A stretch of DNA of 64,000 bases from positions 61,975 to 125,974 of the forward strand of contig NZ_RJJW01000011.1 in the NCBI RefSeq assembly GCF_003781945.1, given 5' to 3'. The DNA is from Halorubrum sp. CSM-61. GTDB taxonomy: Archaea > Halobacteriota > Halobacteria > Halobacteriales > Haloferacaceae. This document shows, piece after piece, positions 24,795-35,371 of the stretch. The notes beneath the pieces were generated by a model. The model made no database searches and was not told where the DNA came from. It saw only the letters and a program-made list of their open reading frames with translations. The first letter of the stretch is position 1. Every line of letters begins with the position of its first letter. The position numbers were made by a program, and so were the translations under genes.

Positions 24795-25337
24795 ATGGCT
24801 CGCGTTCCCTACGTCGAGGCGTCGGACGTGCCGGACGAGTACGAGGAGTTACTGGAGTCGTCGCTGCAGGGAAATCCCCTGCACGTCTACCAGTCGATCG
24901 GCAACAACCCCGAGGTGCTCGCGGGGCTGCGCTCGTTCCTCGGCTCGCTGTGGACCGACAGCGGGCTCTCGGACCGCGAGCGGGAGCTGGTGATCCTCGC
25001 GGTCGCCCGCGAGACGACGAACCGCTACGAGTGGCACCAGCACGTCAACATCGCCCGCGGGGTCGGGATCGACGACGAGGTCATCGCCGCGCTCGGCGCG
25101 GAGGACCGCGGTCCCCTCGACGGCGACGAGACGGCCCTCGTCGAGTACGCGCTCGCGGTCGTCCGCGGCGAGGTCGACGCGGTCGTCCACGACGAGGCCG
25201 CCGCCCGGTACGACGAGGAGACGCTCGTCGGTATCGCCGCGGCCGCGAGCGGGTACGAGGCCCTCGGCGGAATCATCGACGCCTTCGACCTCGAACTGGA
25301 GCCGGGGACCGAGTTCCACGGGTGGGACCCGCGGTAG
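24795..25337 (+). CDS. Carboxymuconolactone-decarboxylase family protein
   Basis: A 180-residue all-helical protein of the CMD/AhpD superfamily. LSDRERELVILAVARETTN followed by YEWHQHVNIARGVGI is the conserved core. The redox CxxC of AhpD-type members is absent; ExxxH residues (EWHQH) occupy this place, so it is probably not a peroxiredoxin reductase. Members act as decarboxylases or unknown stress proteins. It is divergent from menA. Confidence 0.85.
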   Translation: MARVPYVEASDVPDEYEELLESSLQGNPLHVYQSIGNNPEVLAGLRSFLGSLWTDSGLSDRERELVILAVARETTNRYEWHQHVNIARGVGIDDEVIAALGAEDRGPLDGDETALVEYALAVVRGEVDAVVHDEAAARYDEETLVGIAAAASGYEALGGIIDAFDLELEPGTEFHGWDPR

Positions 25338-25433
25338 GGCGGAGGTGGCTCCCGCGGTAGGCGACGGGAGCCCACCGACCGACCGCGCTCCCGCGACCGA
25401 CAGATACGACAGGGGTCGGCGCGTACCGCGCGT

Positions 25434-25739
25434 ATGAGCGATACGGCCGGAGACGAGGGGGTCGACGCGGACGGGAAGGGTGAGGCGAACCCGATCGACG
25501 CGTGCTACGAGGAGACCGACGGCGAGCGACGCCTCACCTTTTCAGTCGACGGGACGGAAGCGACCGTCGCCCAGAACGTCGACGGCTACGCAATGTTGAA
25601 GGTCCGGCCGGGCCCGACCGGCGACGAGCTAGAGCGGTACTACGGGTTCGACATGGCGCTCGATCACGCCGCAGAGCTGCTCGGGGTCGCCGTCGCCGAC
25701 CTCCCGATCCCCGAGGCCGCTGCCGACATGGGAATGTGA
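25434..25739 (+). CDS. Small conserved haloarchaeal protein
   Basis: A 101-residue acidic protein. After a disordered N-terminus (SDTAGDEGVDADGKG) it reads YEETDGERRLTFSVDGTE, VAQNVDGYAMLKVRPGP, and ends ELLGVAVADLPIPEAAAD. The layout is one I associate with widely conserved haloarchaeal proteins of unknown function. No membrane segment or metal site is visible. It is convergent with the DUF63 gene at 25770. Confidence 0.75.
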   Translation: MSDTAGDEGVDADGKGEANPIDACYEETDGERRLTFSVDGTEATVAQNVDGYAMLKVRPGPTGDELERYYGFDMALDHAAELLGVAVADLPIPEAAADMGM

Positions 25740-25769
25740 ATTCGGGGGCGTGACTCTCGGCGCTCGCCC

Positions 25770-26924
25770 TCAGATCCCGAAGGTCGCCCGGAGCATGTCC
25801 CGGCTCCCGGGACCGAGGCCGACGGCGAGCACCGTGATGAGAAGCAATAGCGTGTAGCGCGGCGACTCGTCGAACATCTCGCCGTTGAACACCCAGACGA
25901 CGAACGTCGCCGCCGCGAGCTTCACCAGCAGGAACGGCCACGCGTCGCCGGTGACCGAGAGGATCGACTCCGGCAGCAGCCGCGCCGTCCAGTCGACGAT
26001 CAGCGCGTTGACGACGTGTTTCGGGACGAGGTTCGCCGTCCCCGTCAGCGCCGGCATCCAGTTGAGCCCGATCACGTTGGCGACGCCGTCGATCGCGTGC
26101 CCCCAGATGATGACGATCCCCGCGACGCCGGTCCCCTGCCGGACCTCGGGGACGTACGCGGTCGCGAGCTTCCACGTGACCGCGGTCGCCGCGGTCGCGA
26201 TCCCCAGCGTCAGCGCGAGGACGATCGGGTAGAACTGGACGTAGTCGGTCGCCGCCGAGAGGTACGAGAGGTAACCGAACGCGATAGCGAGCGCGACGGC
26301 GCCCATCGCGAACAGGGGGCGGGCGTAGTCGTCGGCGACGCCCCGGTCCGCGAGCGCGTACGCCGCGAGGACGCACGCGAGCGTCACGCCGAAGACCGTG
26401 AAGTAGATGAACGGGCTGATCAGTAGCGCGCTCGCCGGGAAGGGGATCAGTGGCTCCACGTCGGCTCGCATCGCGGCGATTCCCGCGTCCTCGACGGTGC
26501 GGAGCGCCCCGCCGAGCAGCATGAACGGGAACAGCGCGTAGAAGAAGCGGAGCTCGGTGCCGATCTCCAGCCGGCGGAGGAGAAAGACCACGCCGATCAG
26601 CATCGCCAGCAGGATGACGACGTAGCTCACGGTCGAGACCGTGGTGTACCCCGGCTCGGCGACGACCTCGCCGGCCTCGACGGCCGCCGAACACGCCGAC
26701 GAGCTCCCGAGCAGCTCGGTCCCGCTCGCGTCGCGGACGGCGCACTGCGCGCCCTGCCCGTCGGCCGCGACCGGCCCCCAGAAGTACCGCCAGAGGAACC
26801 GGTCGTACACGATCCGCGGGAAGACGACGGATCCCACCGCGAGAAGCGCCGCGACGGCGCCGACGACCGCCGCCCACGCGCGTTCCGGCGACAGCCCGAA
26901 CCGCTCCTCGACCCGTGTGCTCAT
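25770..26924 (-). CDS. DUF63 family membrane protein
   Basis: A 384-residue polytopic protein with about ten hydrophobic segments. [55 protein letters not shown] and a C-terminal [16 protein letters not shown] match the euryarchaeal DUF63 family. The conserved Arg-Thr-Glu-Asp and His-Asp in membrane helices suggest a transport or catalytic role, not known. Two cysteines sit in an external loop ([16 protein letters not shown]). Next to an Lrp-type regulator in the same direction (73 bases). Confidence 0.88.
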   Translation of the reverse strand: MSTRVEERFGLSPERAWAAVVGAVAALLAVGSVVFPRIVYDRFLWRYFWGPVAADGQGAQCAVRDASGTELLGSSSACSAAVEAGEVVAEPGYTTVSTVSYVVILLAMLIGVVFLLRRLEIGTELRFFYALFPFMLLGGALRTVEDAGIAAMRADVEPLIPFPASALLISPFIYFTVFGVTLACVLAAYALADRGVADDYARPLFAMGAVALAIAFGYLSYLSAATDYVQFYPIVLALTLGIATAATAVTWKLATAYVPEVRQGTGVAGIVIIWGHAIDGVANVIGLNWMPALTGTANLVPKHVVNALIVDWTARLLPESILSVTGDAWPFLLVKLAAATFVVWVFNGEMFDESPRYTLLLLITVLAVGLGPGSRDMLRATFGI

Positions 26925-26996
26925 GTGCTCCGTTGAGGGAGTCTCCGAATTGAGGGTTCCGGTCCCGCGCCGTCGCGTCGGGGTTCGAGGGGGCTC

Positions 26997-27455
26997 TCAG
27001 ACCGGCGGCCCGTCCGACTCGTAGTCGGTGCCGAGGATGATCATCGTCTGTGACCGCGAGAACCCCTCCATCTCCGCCACCTCCTCGAACATCAGCGCGC
27101 GGAGGCTGTCCGTGTCGGCCGCGACGACCTTGAGGATCACGTCCCACTCGCCGGTGGTCAGGTGGATCTCGCAGACGCCGTCGATCTCGCGGAGCCGCTC
27201 TAAGGCGTCCTCCTCGCGTCCCTGTTCGACCCGGAGACCGACGAATGCGCTGACGCCGTAACCCACCGTCTTCGGGTCGATCGACGCGTGGTACCCCTCG
27301 ATGACGCCCGCCTCCTCCATGCGGTTCACCCGGTCGTGGACGGTCGCGCTGGACATGTCGATGCGGCGCGCGACCTCCGAGAACGGCGTCCGGGCGTCCT
27401 CCTGTAAGATCCGGAGGATCGCGCGGTCCGTCTCGTCGAGTTCCATGCGTGCCAT
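26997..27455 (-). CDS. Lrp/AsnC family transcription regulator
   Basis: A 152-residue regulator (149 if the in-frame ATG at 27446 is used). The N-terminal HTH reads ELDETDRAILRILQEDART and SEVARRIDMSSATVHDRVN. The C-terminal RAM domain has GYGVSAFVGLRVEQGRE, LTTGEWDVILKVVAADTD and SRSQTMIILGTDY. Lrp-like proteins are amino-acid- or metabolite-sensing regulators, often of their neighbours. The upstream TATA-like region is GC-rich and no operator is obvious. Confidence 0.93.
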   Translation of the reverse strand: MARMELDETDRAILRILQEDARTPFSEVARRIDMSSATVHDRVNRMEEAGVIEGYHASIDPKTVGYGVSAFVGLRVEQGREEDALERLREIDGVCEIHLTTGEWDVILKVVAADTDSLRALMFEEVAEMEGFSRSQTMIILGTDYESDGPPV

Positions 27456-27544
27456 ACGTTGCCAGCGACCTTTGCACTTCCGACGCGGACGGCCACAGAT
27501 ACGTCAACGATCGGACGTGTCGTCGGTCCTCTCGGGGTCCGGAA

Positions 27545-28306
27545 TTAGGCGTCCGGCGTCTCGAAGGAGCCCTCGCGGATGGCCGCCTCCGCCTCGGCGA
27601 GCGCCTCGGCGGCGTCGAACGAGTCGACCGCCTCGCGGCGGGCCGCGGGGGAGGCGTCGGCGAGGTCGCGCGCGTGGGCCGTCACGTTCGGCACCGCCCG
27701 GATCAGGTTGTCGATGATCGGGATGTCCGCGGTGCGCGGCGACCGGCTGCCGGGGTTCAAGTCGATCACTATCTCCGTCTTCCCCATCGCGTCGAGCGCT
27801 TCGGCGCGGTCGCCGTCCTCCAGGGGGACGACGACCGCGTCGGCCGCCCCGATCCCGTCGGCGTCGACGGTACCGCGGGCGTGGTCTAACCCGGGGATCT
27901 CGCCGTCGCCCGCGAGCCCCTTCACCTCGTCGGCCCCGTGCTCGCGGAGGTGGTCGGCGATCCGCCGGACGCGCTCGTCGGTGTGGTTGAAGAGGTTCAC
28001 CTCGACGTCGGCGTCGACGGCCTCCGCGAGCTCGACCGTCTCCGCGGGGGCGAGCGCCGCGACGTTGCCGTTCACCGACAGTACCGGGCGATCGGCGAGC
28101 AGGAGGGCGGCGGCGGCCGCGCGAGCGGCGCGGTCCGCGCTCGGGAGCGTCCGCTCGCCGAGGAGGTAGTCGAACGCCTCGCCGCGACCCTGCGCGATGA
28201 GCCCCTGTTTCGAGGTGATCCCCTTCTCGACGCCAGCCTCGATCCGGTGGCGCGTCACGAGCGACGCGTAGCGCGGGTGGTCCTCGGGGATCTCCGTCTC
28301 CGTCAT
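27545..28306 (-). CDS. 4-Phosphopantoate--beta-alanine ligase
   Basis: A 253-residue archaeal enzyme that joins phosphopantoate to beta-alanine using ATP, giving 4'-phosphopantothenate for CoA synthesis (replacing the bacterial PanC route). Landmarks are HPRYASLVTRHRIEAGVEKG, PVLSVNGNVAALAP, VNLFNHTDERVRRIADHL, VVVPLEDGDRAEALDAMGK and VIDLNPGSRSPRTADIPIID. Length and motifs match the COG1701 family. It lies alone between a regulator and a small gene. Confidence 0.92.
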   Translation of the reverse strand: MTETEIPEDHPRYASLVTRHRIEAGVEKGITSKQGLIAQGRGEAFDYLLGERTLPSADRAARAAAAALLLADRPVLSVNGNVAALAPAETVELAEAVDADVEVNLFNHTDERVRRIADHLREHGADEVKGLAGDGEIPGLDHARGTVDADGIGAADAVVVPLEDGDRAEALDAMGKTEIVIDLNPGSRSPRTADIPIIDNLIRAVPNVTAHARDLADASPAARREAVDSFDAAEALAEAEAAIREGSFETPDA

Positions 28307-28491
28307 ACCCGAGCGAGGCGACGCGTCGATTAAAGTGGACCGTTCGCGATCGGCCCTCGGCTCCCGGTTCCTCAGCCACCCGGAATCGAGTTCGACGCAC
28401 CGTCGACCCGGTCTCGTCCGCCGGTAAGGGCGAGCTAACCGAGCGACTGGAGCTTATAACTAAGACACCGGAGCGAATACCATCAGCCGTG

Positions 28492-28728
28492 ATGAATCGA
28501 ACCGGCAAGTACACTGTCGTGAAGGCGTGCAACGACCACGGAGCGATCACGCTCCGTGAGTATCCGCGCAACGGGACGCTGTACGTCGTCGAGTACGACG
28601 ATCCCGACGTGGAAGACGAACTGGCGGAGCTCGACGCCGGGTCGGTCGTCGAGCTCGACCTCCGCCGGGCGGGTCGCCGAGGCAACGCGTGGTGCGCGGA
28701 GTCCGCCCGCGCGGTCGATCCGGTCTGA
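28492..28728 (+). CDS. Small conserved haloarchaeal protein
   Basis: A 78-residue protein beginning MNRTGKYTVVKACNDHGAIT and continuing LREYPRNGTLYVVEYDDPD, then ELDAGSVVELDLRRAGRRG and a C-terminus with WCAE. The beta-rich pattern with GSVVELDL suggests a small OB- or SH3-like barrel. No function known. ATG at 28492 preferred over GTG at 28489; TATA-like GCTTATAAC lies at 28452-28460. It is convergent with the mutase gene. Confidence 0.75.
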   Translation: MNRTGKYTVVKACNDHGAITLREYPRNGTLYVVEYDDPDVEDELAELDAGSVVELDLRRAGRRGNAWCAESARAVDPV

Positions 28729-28780
28729 GTTCCCGGCCGGCTCCGTCCGGGTCTGCGGTCCCCGCGAACTCCTCTCCCTT

Positions 28781-30481
<1,701 letters not shown>

Positions 30482-30606
30482 ACCGGCAGCTACCCGCCGA
30501 TTGCGTATAAATATTCATTATATTTTAAGAGGGGCGGGCGAGACGCAGGCTCTCGCCGTCGCGAGAGCGGTTTCGGACCGATTCGGTCCTCATCGACGAT
30601 CGGCAG

Positions 30607-31059
30607 TTACTCCGCCGCTTCCTCCTCCCGCGGCAGCGCGATCACGGGGACGGTCGCCTTCGTCACCAGCTTCGCCGACAGGTCGCCCGACAGGAACTGC
30701 ATGAGGCGGTTCCCGCCGCGAGACCGATAGACGATCGCGCTCGCGTCGACCTCGTCGGCGGCGTCGAGGATCGCATCGACGACGTTCCGGGCGTACGCGG
30801 TGTGTTCGTGGACGTCGGGGAACACGGTTCGGACCGCCGCGTACGACTCGTCGGCCAGCTCCTCGGACTGCTCGACCGGCGTCTTGTCCGGGACGCCACC
30901 GCCCTTCTCGACGACGTGCAGCGCGGTCACGCGCTCGGGGTCGTAGGGTTCGAGCGCCATCGCCGTCTCCAGCGCGTCCCCCTCGTTGGCGACCGGGAGG
31001 AGCACGTGGCCGAGTAGGTCCTGCCCGTCGGTGTCGGTGGTCTCGTCTGTTCCAACCAT
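30607..31059 (-). CDS. Universal stress protein family
   Basis: A 150-residue UspA-type protein. GHVLLPVANEGDALETAMAL replaces the usual start of the fold, RVTALHVVEKGGG is the second strand, and DASAIVYRSRGGNRLMQFLS then KATVPVIALPR is the ATP-binding tail (normally G-2x-G-9x-G-S/T; here the glycines are only partly present). It sits beside TrkH in the same direction (72 bases), a common pairing in haloarchaea where Usp proteins modulate K+ uptake. Confidence 0.9.
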   Translation of the reverse strand: MVGTDETTDTDGQDLLGHVLLPVANEGDALETAMALEPYDPERVTALHVVEKGGGVPDKTPVEQSEELADESYAAVRTVFPDVHEHTAYARNVVDAILDAADEVDASAIVYRSRGGNRLMQFLSGDLSAKLVTKATVPVIALPREEEAAE

Positions 31060-31130
31060 GGGTGCTACTACGCCCGCCGCCGTTTAAGAAGGTGCCTCCC
31101 GCGCCCGAGCTCCGGAACACGCGCGCGGCC

Positions 31131-32672
31131 TCACCGGTCGTCGAACCCGGCGACGAACAGGGCGAGCACCGGGACGATCTCCAGCCGGCCGATCCACATC
31201 AGTCCGATCATCAGCAGCTTCGTCGTGTTCGGAAGCAGCTCGTAGGTTCCGAAGGGGCCGAGCGGCCCGAGCCCCGGACCGATGTTTCCGATCGTCGCGA
31301 GCGAGGCCGCCAACGCCTCCGTCCCCGTGAGCGACACCCCCGCGACGCGGCTCGTGTCGATCTCGATGAAGACGGCCGAGAGCGCGAACAGGAGGAAGTA
31401 CAGCAGCGTGAACACGAGGATGCCGCGGATCACGTCCTCGTCGACGATCTCGCCGCCGAGCCGCACCGGCCGGACCACGTCGGGGTTCGCCGTCGTGTAC
31501 AGCTCCCGACGGAGGGTTTTCAGCAGGATGAGCCAGCGGATCACCTTGATCCCCCCGCCGGTCGATCCCGCCGAGCCGCCGATGAACATCACGAACAGCA
31601 GGAAGAACTTGGTCTGGGTGTCCCACTCCGCGAAGTCCGCGGTCGCGAACCCGGTCGAGTTCATCAGCGACGCGACCTGGAACGCGCCCTGTCTGAGCGC
31701 GTTCTCCGTGACGCCCTCGGTGGCCCCGCCGATCGCCGTCGCGGGCGCCCCGCCGTAGAACAGGCCGGCCGCGAGCACCGCCGCGAGCCCGGTCACCAGG
31801 CCGAGGTACATGCGGAACTCGGTGTTCTCGAACATCCGCGACGGGTCGTCGCGGAGCACGAACCAGAACAGCGCGAAGTTCACCCCGGCGATCACCATGA
31901 ACGGGACGAACACCCACTGAGCGACCGGCGAGAACGCCGCGATGCTCTCGGCCTCCGGCGAGAATCCGCCGGTCGGGAGCGTCGAGAAGCCGTGCGCGAT
32001 CGCGTTGTACAGGTCCATGTTCGGCGCGAGCCCGGTTACCCCGAGGAGGGTCAGAATCGCGATCAGGACCACGGTGAACGCGAGGTAGATGAGCCAGAGC
32101 GCCCGCGCCGTCTCGACGATCCGCGGCGTGAGCTTCTGGAGTCCCGGTCCGGGGGCCTCGGACTTCATCAGCTCCGCGCCGTTGACCGCGAGCTGGGGGA
32201 GGATCGCGACCATCAGCACGATGATCCCCATCCCGCCGAGCCACTGGGTGAGCTGACGCCACATCAACACGGCGTGCGAGTGCTGTTCGAAGCTGATCTC
32301 CGCAGTCACCGTTGCGCCGGTCGTGGTGAACCCGCTCATCGACTCGAACAGCGCGTTTATCGGGTGCCCGAGCGCGGACCCGGTGCCGTACCCGGCGATG
32401 ACGTACGGTATCGCCCCGATGACCGCGGCCATGAGCCACGCGAGCGAGACGACCGCCAGCGCGTCGCGCGGGCCGAGGTCGGGGTCGTCGTCGAGCCGTT
32501 CCATTCCCGCACCGATCGCGACGGCGATCGTCATCGACGCCGCGAACGCGATCGCGTCCTCCCCATATATCAGCGCCACGACGAGCGGAACGGCCATGGA
32601 CGCCGAGAGGAGCTTCACGATGCTCCCGGTGTAGCTGAGCGTCGCCCGCGTGTCGATCGTTGTTCGTGTCAC
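31131..32672 (-). CDS. TrkH-type potassium uptake protein
   Basis: A 513-residue K+ translocating subunit from a GTG at 32672. Ten or so transmembrane helices and four selectivity-filter repeats are seen: FESMSGFTTTGATV, AIAHGFSTLPTGGFS, SLMNSTGFATADF, and SLATIGNIGPGLG. A positively charged connector reads LGGEIVDEDVIRG. The GTG start was preferred because residues of the longer frame are unlike the family, which begins at STYTGSIVKLLSAS-like sequence. K+ uptake supports the salt-in strategy. TrkA partner is not in the window; the Usp next to it may regulate it. Confidence 0.93.
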   Translation of the reverse strand: MTRTTIDTRATLSYTGSIVKLLSASMAVPLVVALIYGEDAIAFAASMTIAVAIGAGMERLDDDPDLGPRDALAVVSLAWLMAAVIGAIPYVIAGYGTGSALGHPINALFESMSGFTTTGATVTAEISFEQHSHAVLMWRQLTQWLGGMGIIVLMVAILPQLAVNGAELMKSEAPGPGLQKLTPRIVETARALWLIYLAFTVVLIAILTLLGVTGLAPNMDLYNAIAHGFSTLPTGGFSPEAESIAAFSPVAQWVFVPFMVIAGVNFALFWFVLRDDPSRMFENTEFRMYLGLVTGLAAVLAAGLFYGGAPATAIGGATEGVTENALRQGAFQVASLMNSTGFATADFAEWDTQTKFFLLFVMFIGGSAGSTGGGIKVIRWLILLKTLRRELYTTANPDVVRPVRLGGEIVDEDVIRGILVFTLLYFLLFALSAVFIEIDTSRVAGVSLTGTEALAASLATIGNIGPGLGPLGPFGTYELLPNTTKLLMIGLMWIGRLEIVPVLALFVAGFDDR

Positions 32673-32881
32673 GAGTGTCCCTCGAGAGTGCCGATGTGCG
32701 TCGTAGCTTTCCGGCACGACAAGAAGTCGTCGGTGAGTCCGCGAGTCTGTTACACTCACCGCAAGTGATGTTCTCGGATACGCCTTCGATCCGACTGTAA
32801 CTCCGATGAGCGATAGCGGGAGTGGGTATTGCAGATCGGTGGTGGCGAATCAGTATTTAAAGGATCCGTGAGCGGCGGCGA

Positions 32882-33178
32882 CGATCGCTTATAAAGAACA
32901 ACGCGGTGGCGCGCCCCAGTGAGCGGCCGCCATCGGCGGCCGCGAACCGACGGTGCGAGGGAGTCGCTGGCGGCGACAGCCGCCAGCGACGAGGCTGGGG
33001 AGGCGTGAGGCTGTGCGGTCGGGTGGGACTCAAAGGGGCAGCCGTGAGAGCAGCGCAGGCGACGCGAGCACCGCAGAGAGTGAGCAACGCGAACGACCGA
33101 GGAGCGCGGCGAGCGTGCGCTGCTCTCACGGCTGGGGCTTTGGAGCTCTTCACCGCAGAGTCTTCGATCGCTTATAAA
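32882..33178. repeat. Non-coding repeat-like element with hairpins, flanked by 14-base direct repeats
   Basis: A 297-base stretch of the gap between trkH and the decayed kinase gene. CGATCGCTTATAAA is present at both ends (32882-32895 and 33165-33178). Inside are a 12-base perfect hairpin (32963-32974 with 32979-32990, arms GTCGCTGGCGGC) and a long inverted pair of 18 bases (33040-33057 with 33116-33133, arm AGCCGTGAGAGCAGCGCA). The sequence around it (GAGGCTGGGGAGGCGTGAGG, then ...GGCTGGGGCTTTGG) is reminiscent of dispersed repeats in Halorubrum. No protein frame looks real. It may be a non-autonomous mobile or structured RNA element. Confidence 0.55.
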
Positions 33179-33287
33179 CAGCCGACAGCAACACCACTCG
33201 ATCACTAATAAAGACATGATAAACCAATCTGAGAGACTCACTCCCGCGATCAATCAGTAGCCATCTCTGACTCGAGACGCCTCATCG

Positions 33288-34108
33288 CTACGGAACGACA
33301 ACGCCGGACACCTCGAACCGCACGCCCCCCTCGGCGCTTTCCCCGGTCGCGATCGCCCACCCGTGGGCGTCGACGACCCCCTCGACGATCGCGAGACCGA
33401 GGCCGAGTCTCTCGGTTCCGGTCGTGAACCCCGTTTCGAAGACCCGGTCCCGATCGGCCGCCGGGATTCCGGGGCCGTCGTCTTCGACGTAGAACCCGTT
33501 TCCGTCGTCGAGGGGGCCGACCCGGACCGACACGTCGGACCCGCCGTCGTCGGACCCGCCGTGTTCGATCGAATTTCGAAACAGGTTCTCGAAGAGGTGG
33601 CGGGCGCGACCGGGGTCCGCCTTGAACCGCAGATCCTCCGCGACGGTCAGGGTCGCGCTCTCGGTCCGCACCCCGTCCCAGCACTCCGCGGCGGTCGCGT
33701 CGAGCGAGACGAGCTCCGTCTCCTCGATCTCGTGTCCCTGCCGGGCCATCGTGAGCACGTCGGCGATCAGGTCCTCCATCCGGTCAAGCGACCGCGCGGC
33801 GATCTCCAAGTGGTCGCTGTCCCGGGCCGAGCGTTCGAGGTCGACGCGCCCCTGCGCGACGTTCAGCGGGGTCCGGAGGTCCAACTGGAGGCCGATCGGG
33901 AACCGCCCGTCCGCCGAGTCCGTGCTCGCGATCGCCTTCCAGTAGTCGCTCTCGGGGTCGATCCGGGTCAGGTGTCCGTTCTCCACGCCGAGAAGCGCCT
34001 CTCCGATAGAGAGCGCCAGCGTCGCTTTCTCCTCGAACGCCAGGTCGCGGTCCATCGCCTCGTAGAGCCGCCCCGGGCCTCCATCGCGCTGAGAGCCTCG
34101 CCCATGGA
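33288..34108 (-). pseudogene. Decayed histidine kinase lacking its phosphoacceptor His
   Basis: The best frame (33288-34055) begins MDRDLAFEEKATLALSIGEA, a GAF-domain start, and after IASTDSADGRFPIGLQ jumps into LDLRTPLNVAQGRVDLE, the H-box region of a kinase. The usual SHDLRTPL has QLDLRTPL, so the phosphorylated His is missing, and about two thirds of the GAF domain is absent. The ATPase part is intact (ENLFRNSIEHGG, YVEDDGPGIPAADRD, GLGLAIVEGVV). Upstream, an ATG at 34108 (MGEALSAMEAR) is in another frame, so the N-terminus is also frameshifted. Probably a pseudogene from a deletion; a functional pseudokinase is less likely. Confidence 0.65.
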
Positions 34109-34164
34109 TACCGTCTGGGTCCCGACCCCACTGATAAAAATGGCGGTGTTGGGAACGCGTCGCC

Positions 34165-35178
34165 CTACCGAACAGTGCGAACGCCGAGCACCGACGCCGA
34201 CGCGCCGCCGATCGCCGTCGGCATCCAGTAGACGCCGCCGCGGAACACGAGGACGGCGGCGGTGACCGCGGACGCCGGGACGCCGGTCGTCGGGACGAGC
34301 AGCGCGACGAACGCCGCCTCGATCCCGCCGAGCCCGCCGGGGAGGGGCGTCGCGCCGGCGACGTACGCGAGCGGCACGGCGAACAGCGGGACCACCGGCG
34401 AGACCTGATGGCCGACCGCGGCGAACGCGACCGTGAGCGCGGCCGCCTGGAACAGCCACCCGGAGAGCGAGAGTCCGACAGCGGCCGCGAGTCGCCCGGG
34501 GCTCGCGCCGACGCGCTCGATGTCCTCGAAGAAGTTCCGCAGTCGGTCGGCGATTCCGGCCTCGACGGCCTCGGCGTCGAACCGGTTCACTCGCCCGGCC
34601 AGCCCGCCGATCGCGCTCGGGAGCCGGTCGACGACGACCCGCCGGTACCGCCAGCCGAGGGCGACCCCCGCGACGATCGCCGCGATCAACGCGACGGCGA
34701 CCGCGACGGCGACCTCCAGGCGCTCGCCGATCGCGGCGGTCGTCGCGTAGTAGCCCACGCCGAGGAACACGAGCGAGATCGAGGGGACGACGTTGAGCAC
34801 GTCGACGCTGGCGATCCCGACCAGCCCCGTCTCGTAGCGCGACCCGGAGACCCGCGAGATGAGCGCGGCCGCCACCGGTTCGCCGCCGGCCTGTCCGAAC
34901 GGGGTGACGTTGTTAGCGAAGACGGCCCCGGAGTACACGAGGAACGATGTGGTGATCGGGAGATCGACGTCGAGCGAGCCGAGCACGGTCCGGAGCATGA
35001 GGCTCCACGCGACCAGCCAGCAGAGCGCGAACCCGAACGTGGCCGCGACCAAGAGCGGGTCCGCCGAAAGCATCGTCTCGATCACGCGGTCCGCCCCGAC
35101 GACGACGAAGAGGACGGCGAGGATCGCGACCGCGGCGATCCCGCCGACGACCAGTCCCCGTCGCTGGCTCCCGTCCAT
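34165..35178 (-). CDS. LPG-synthase-TM/flippase-like membrane protein
   Basis: A 337-residue polytopic protein with about eight hydrophobic segments, resembling the lysylphosphatidylglycerol-synthase transmembrane (UPF0104) family. SFLVYSGAVFANNVTPFGQ and GGEPVAAALI are the conserved part; ATPLPGGLGGIEAAFVALL is the second signature. Family members are thought to move or modify lipid-linked substrates. It is followed on the other strand by a sulfatase-like protein and a glycosyltransferase, suggesting a role in surface glycolipid or glycan work. Confidence 0.88.
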   Translation of the reverse strand: MDGSQRRGLVVGGIAAVAILAVLFVVVGADRVIETMLSADPLLVAATFGFALCWLVAWSLMLRTVLGSLDVDLPITTSFLVYSGAVFANNVTPFGQAGGEPVAAALISRVSGSRYETGLVGIASVDVLNVVPSISLVFLGVGYYATTAAIGERLEVAVAVAVALIAAIVAGVALGWRYRRVVVDRLPSAIGGLAGRVNRFDAEAVEAGIADRLRNFFEDIERVGASPGRLAAAVGLSLSGWLFQAAALTVAFAAVGHQVSPVVPLFAVPLAYVAGATPLPGGLGGIEAAFVALLVPTTGVPASAVTAAVLVFRGGVYWMPTAIGGASASVLGVRTVR

Positions 35179-35371
35179 GGAGGGTATGGCGCGCTGGCGG
35201 ACTTGAAACGTCTGATCGGTCCTCGCTCTCCGCTTCTACCGCGGTTGCCATCTCGGCCGGTCGAAAGAAACGAGACGTCGAAAACGGCGTTAGGACCGAT
35301 GAAATACCGGATTCGACCCGGAGAACGGACCAACAAGAATACAACCGTCGACGGGGAACGGGGGCGTACTC

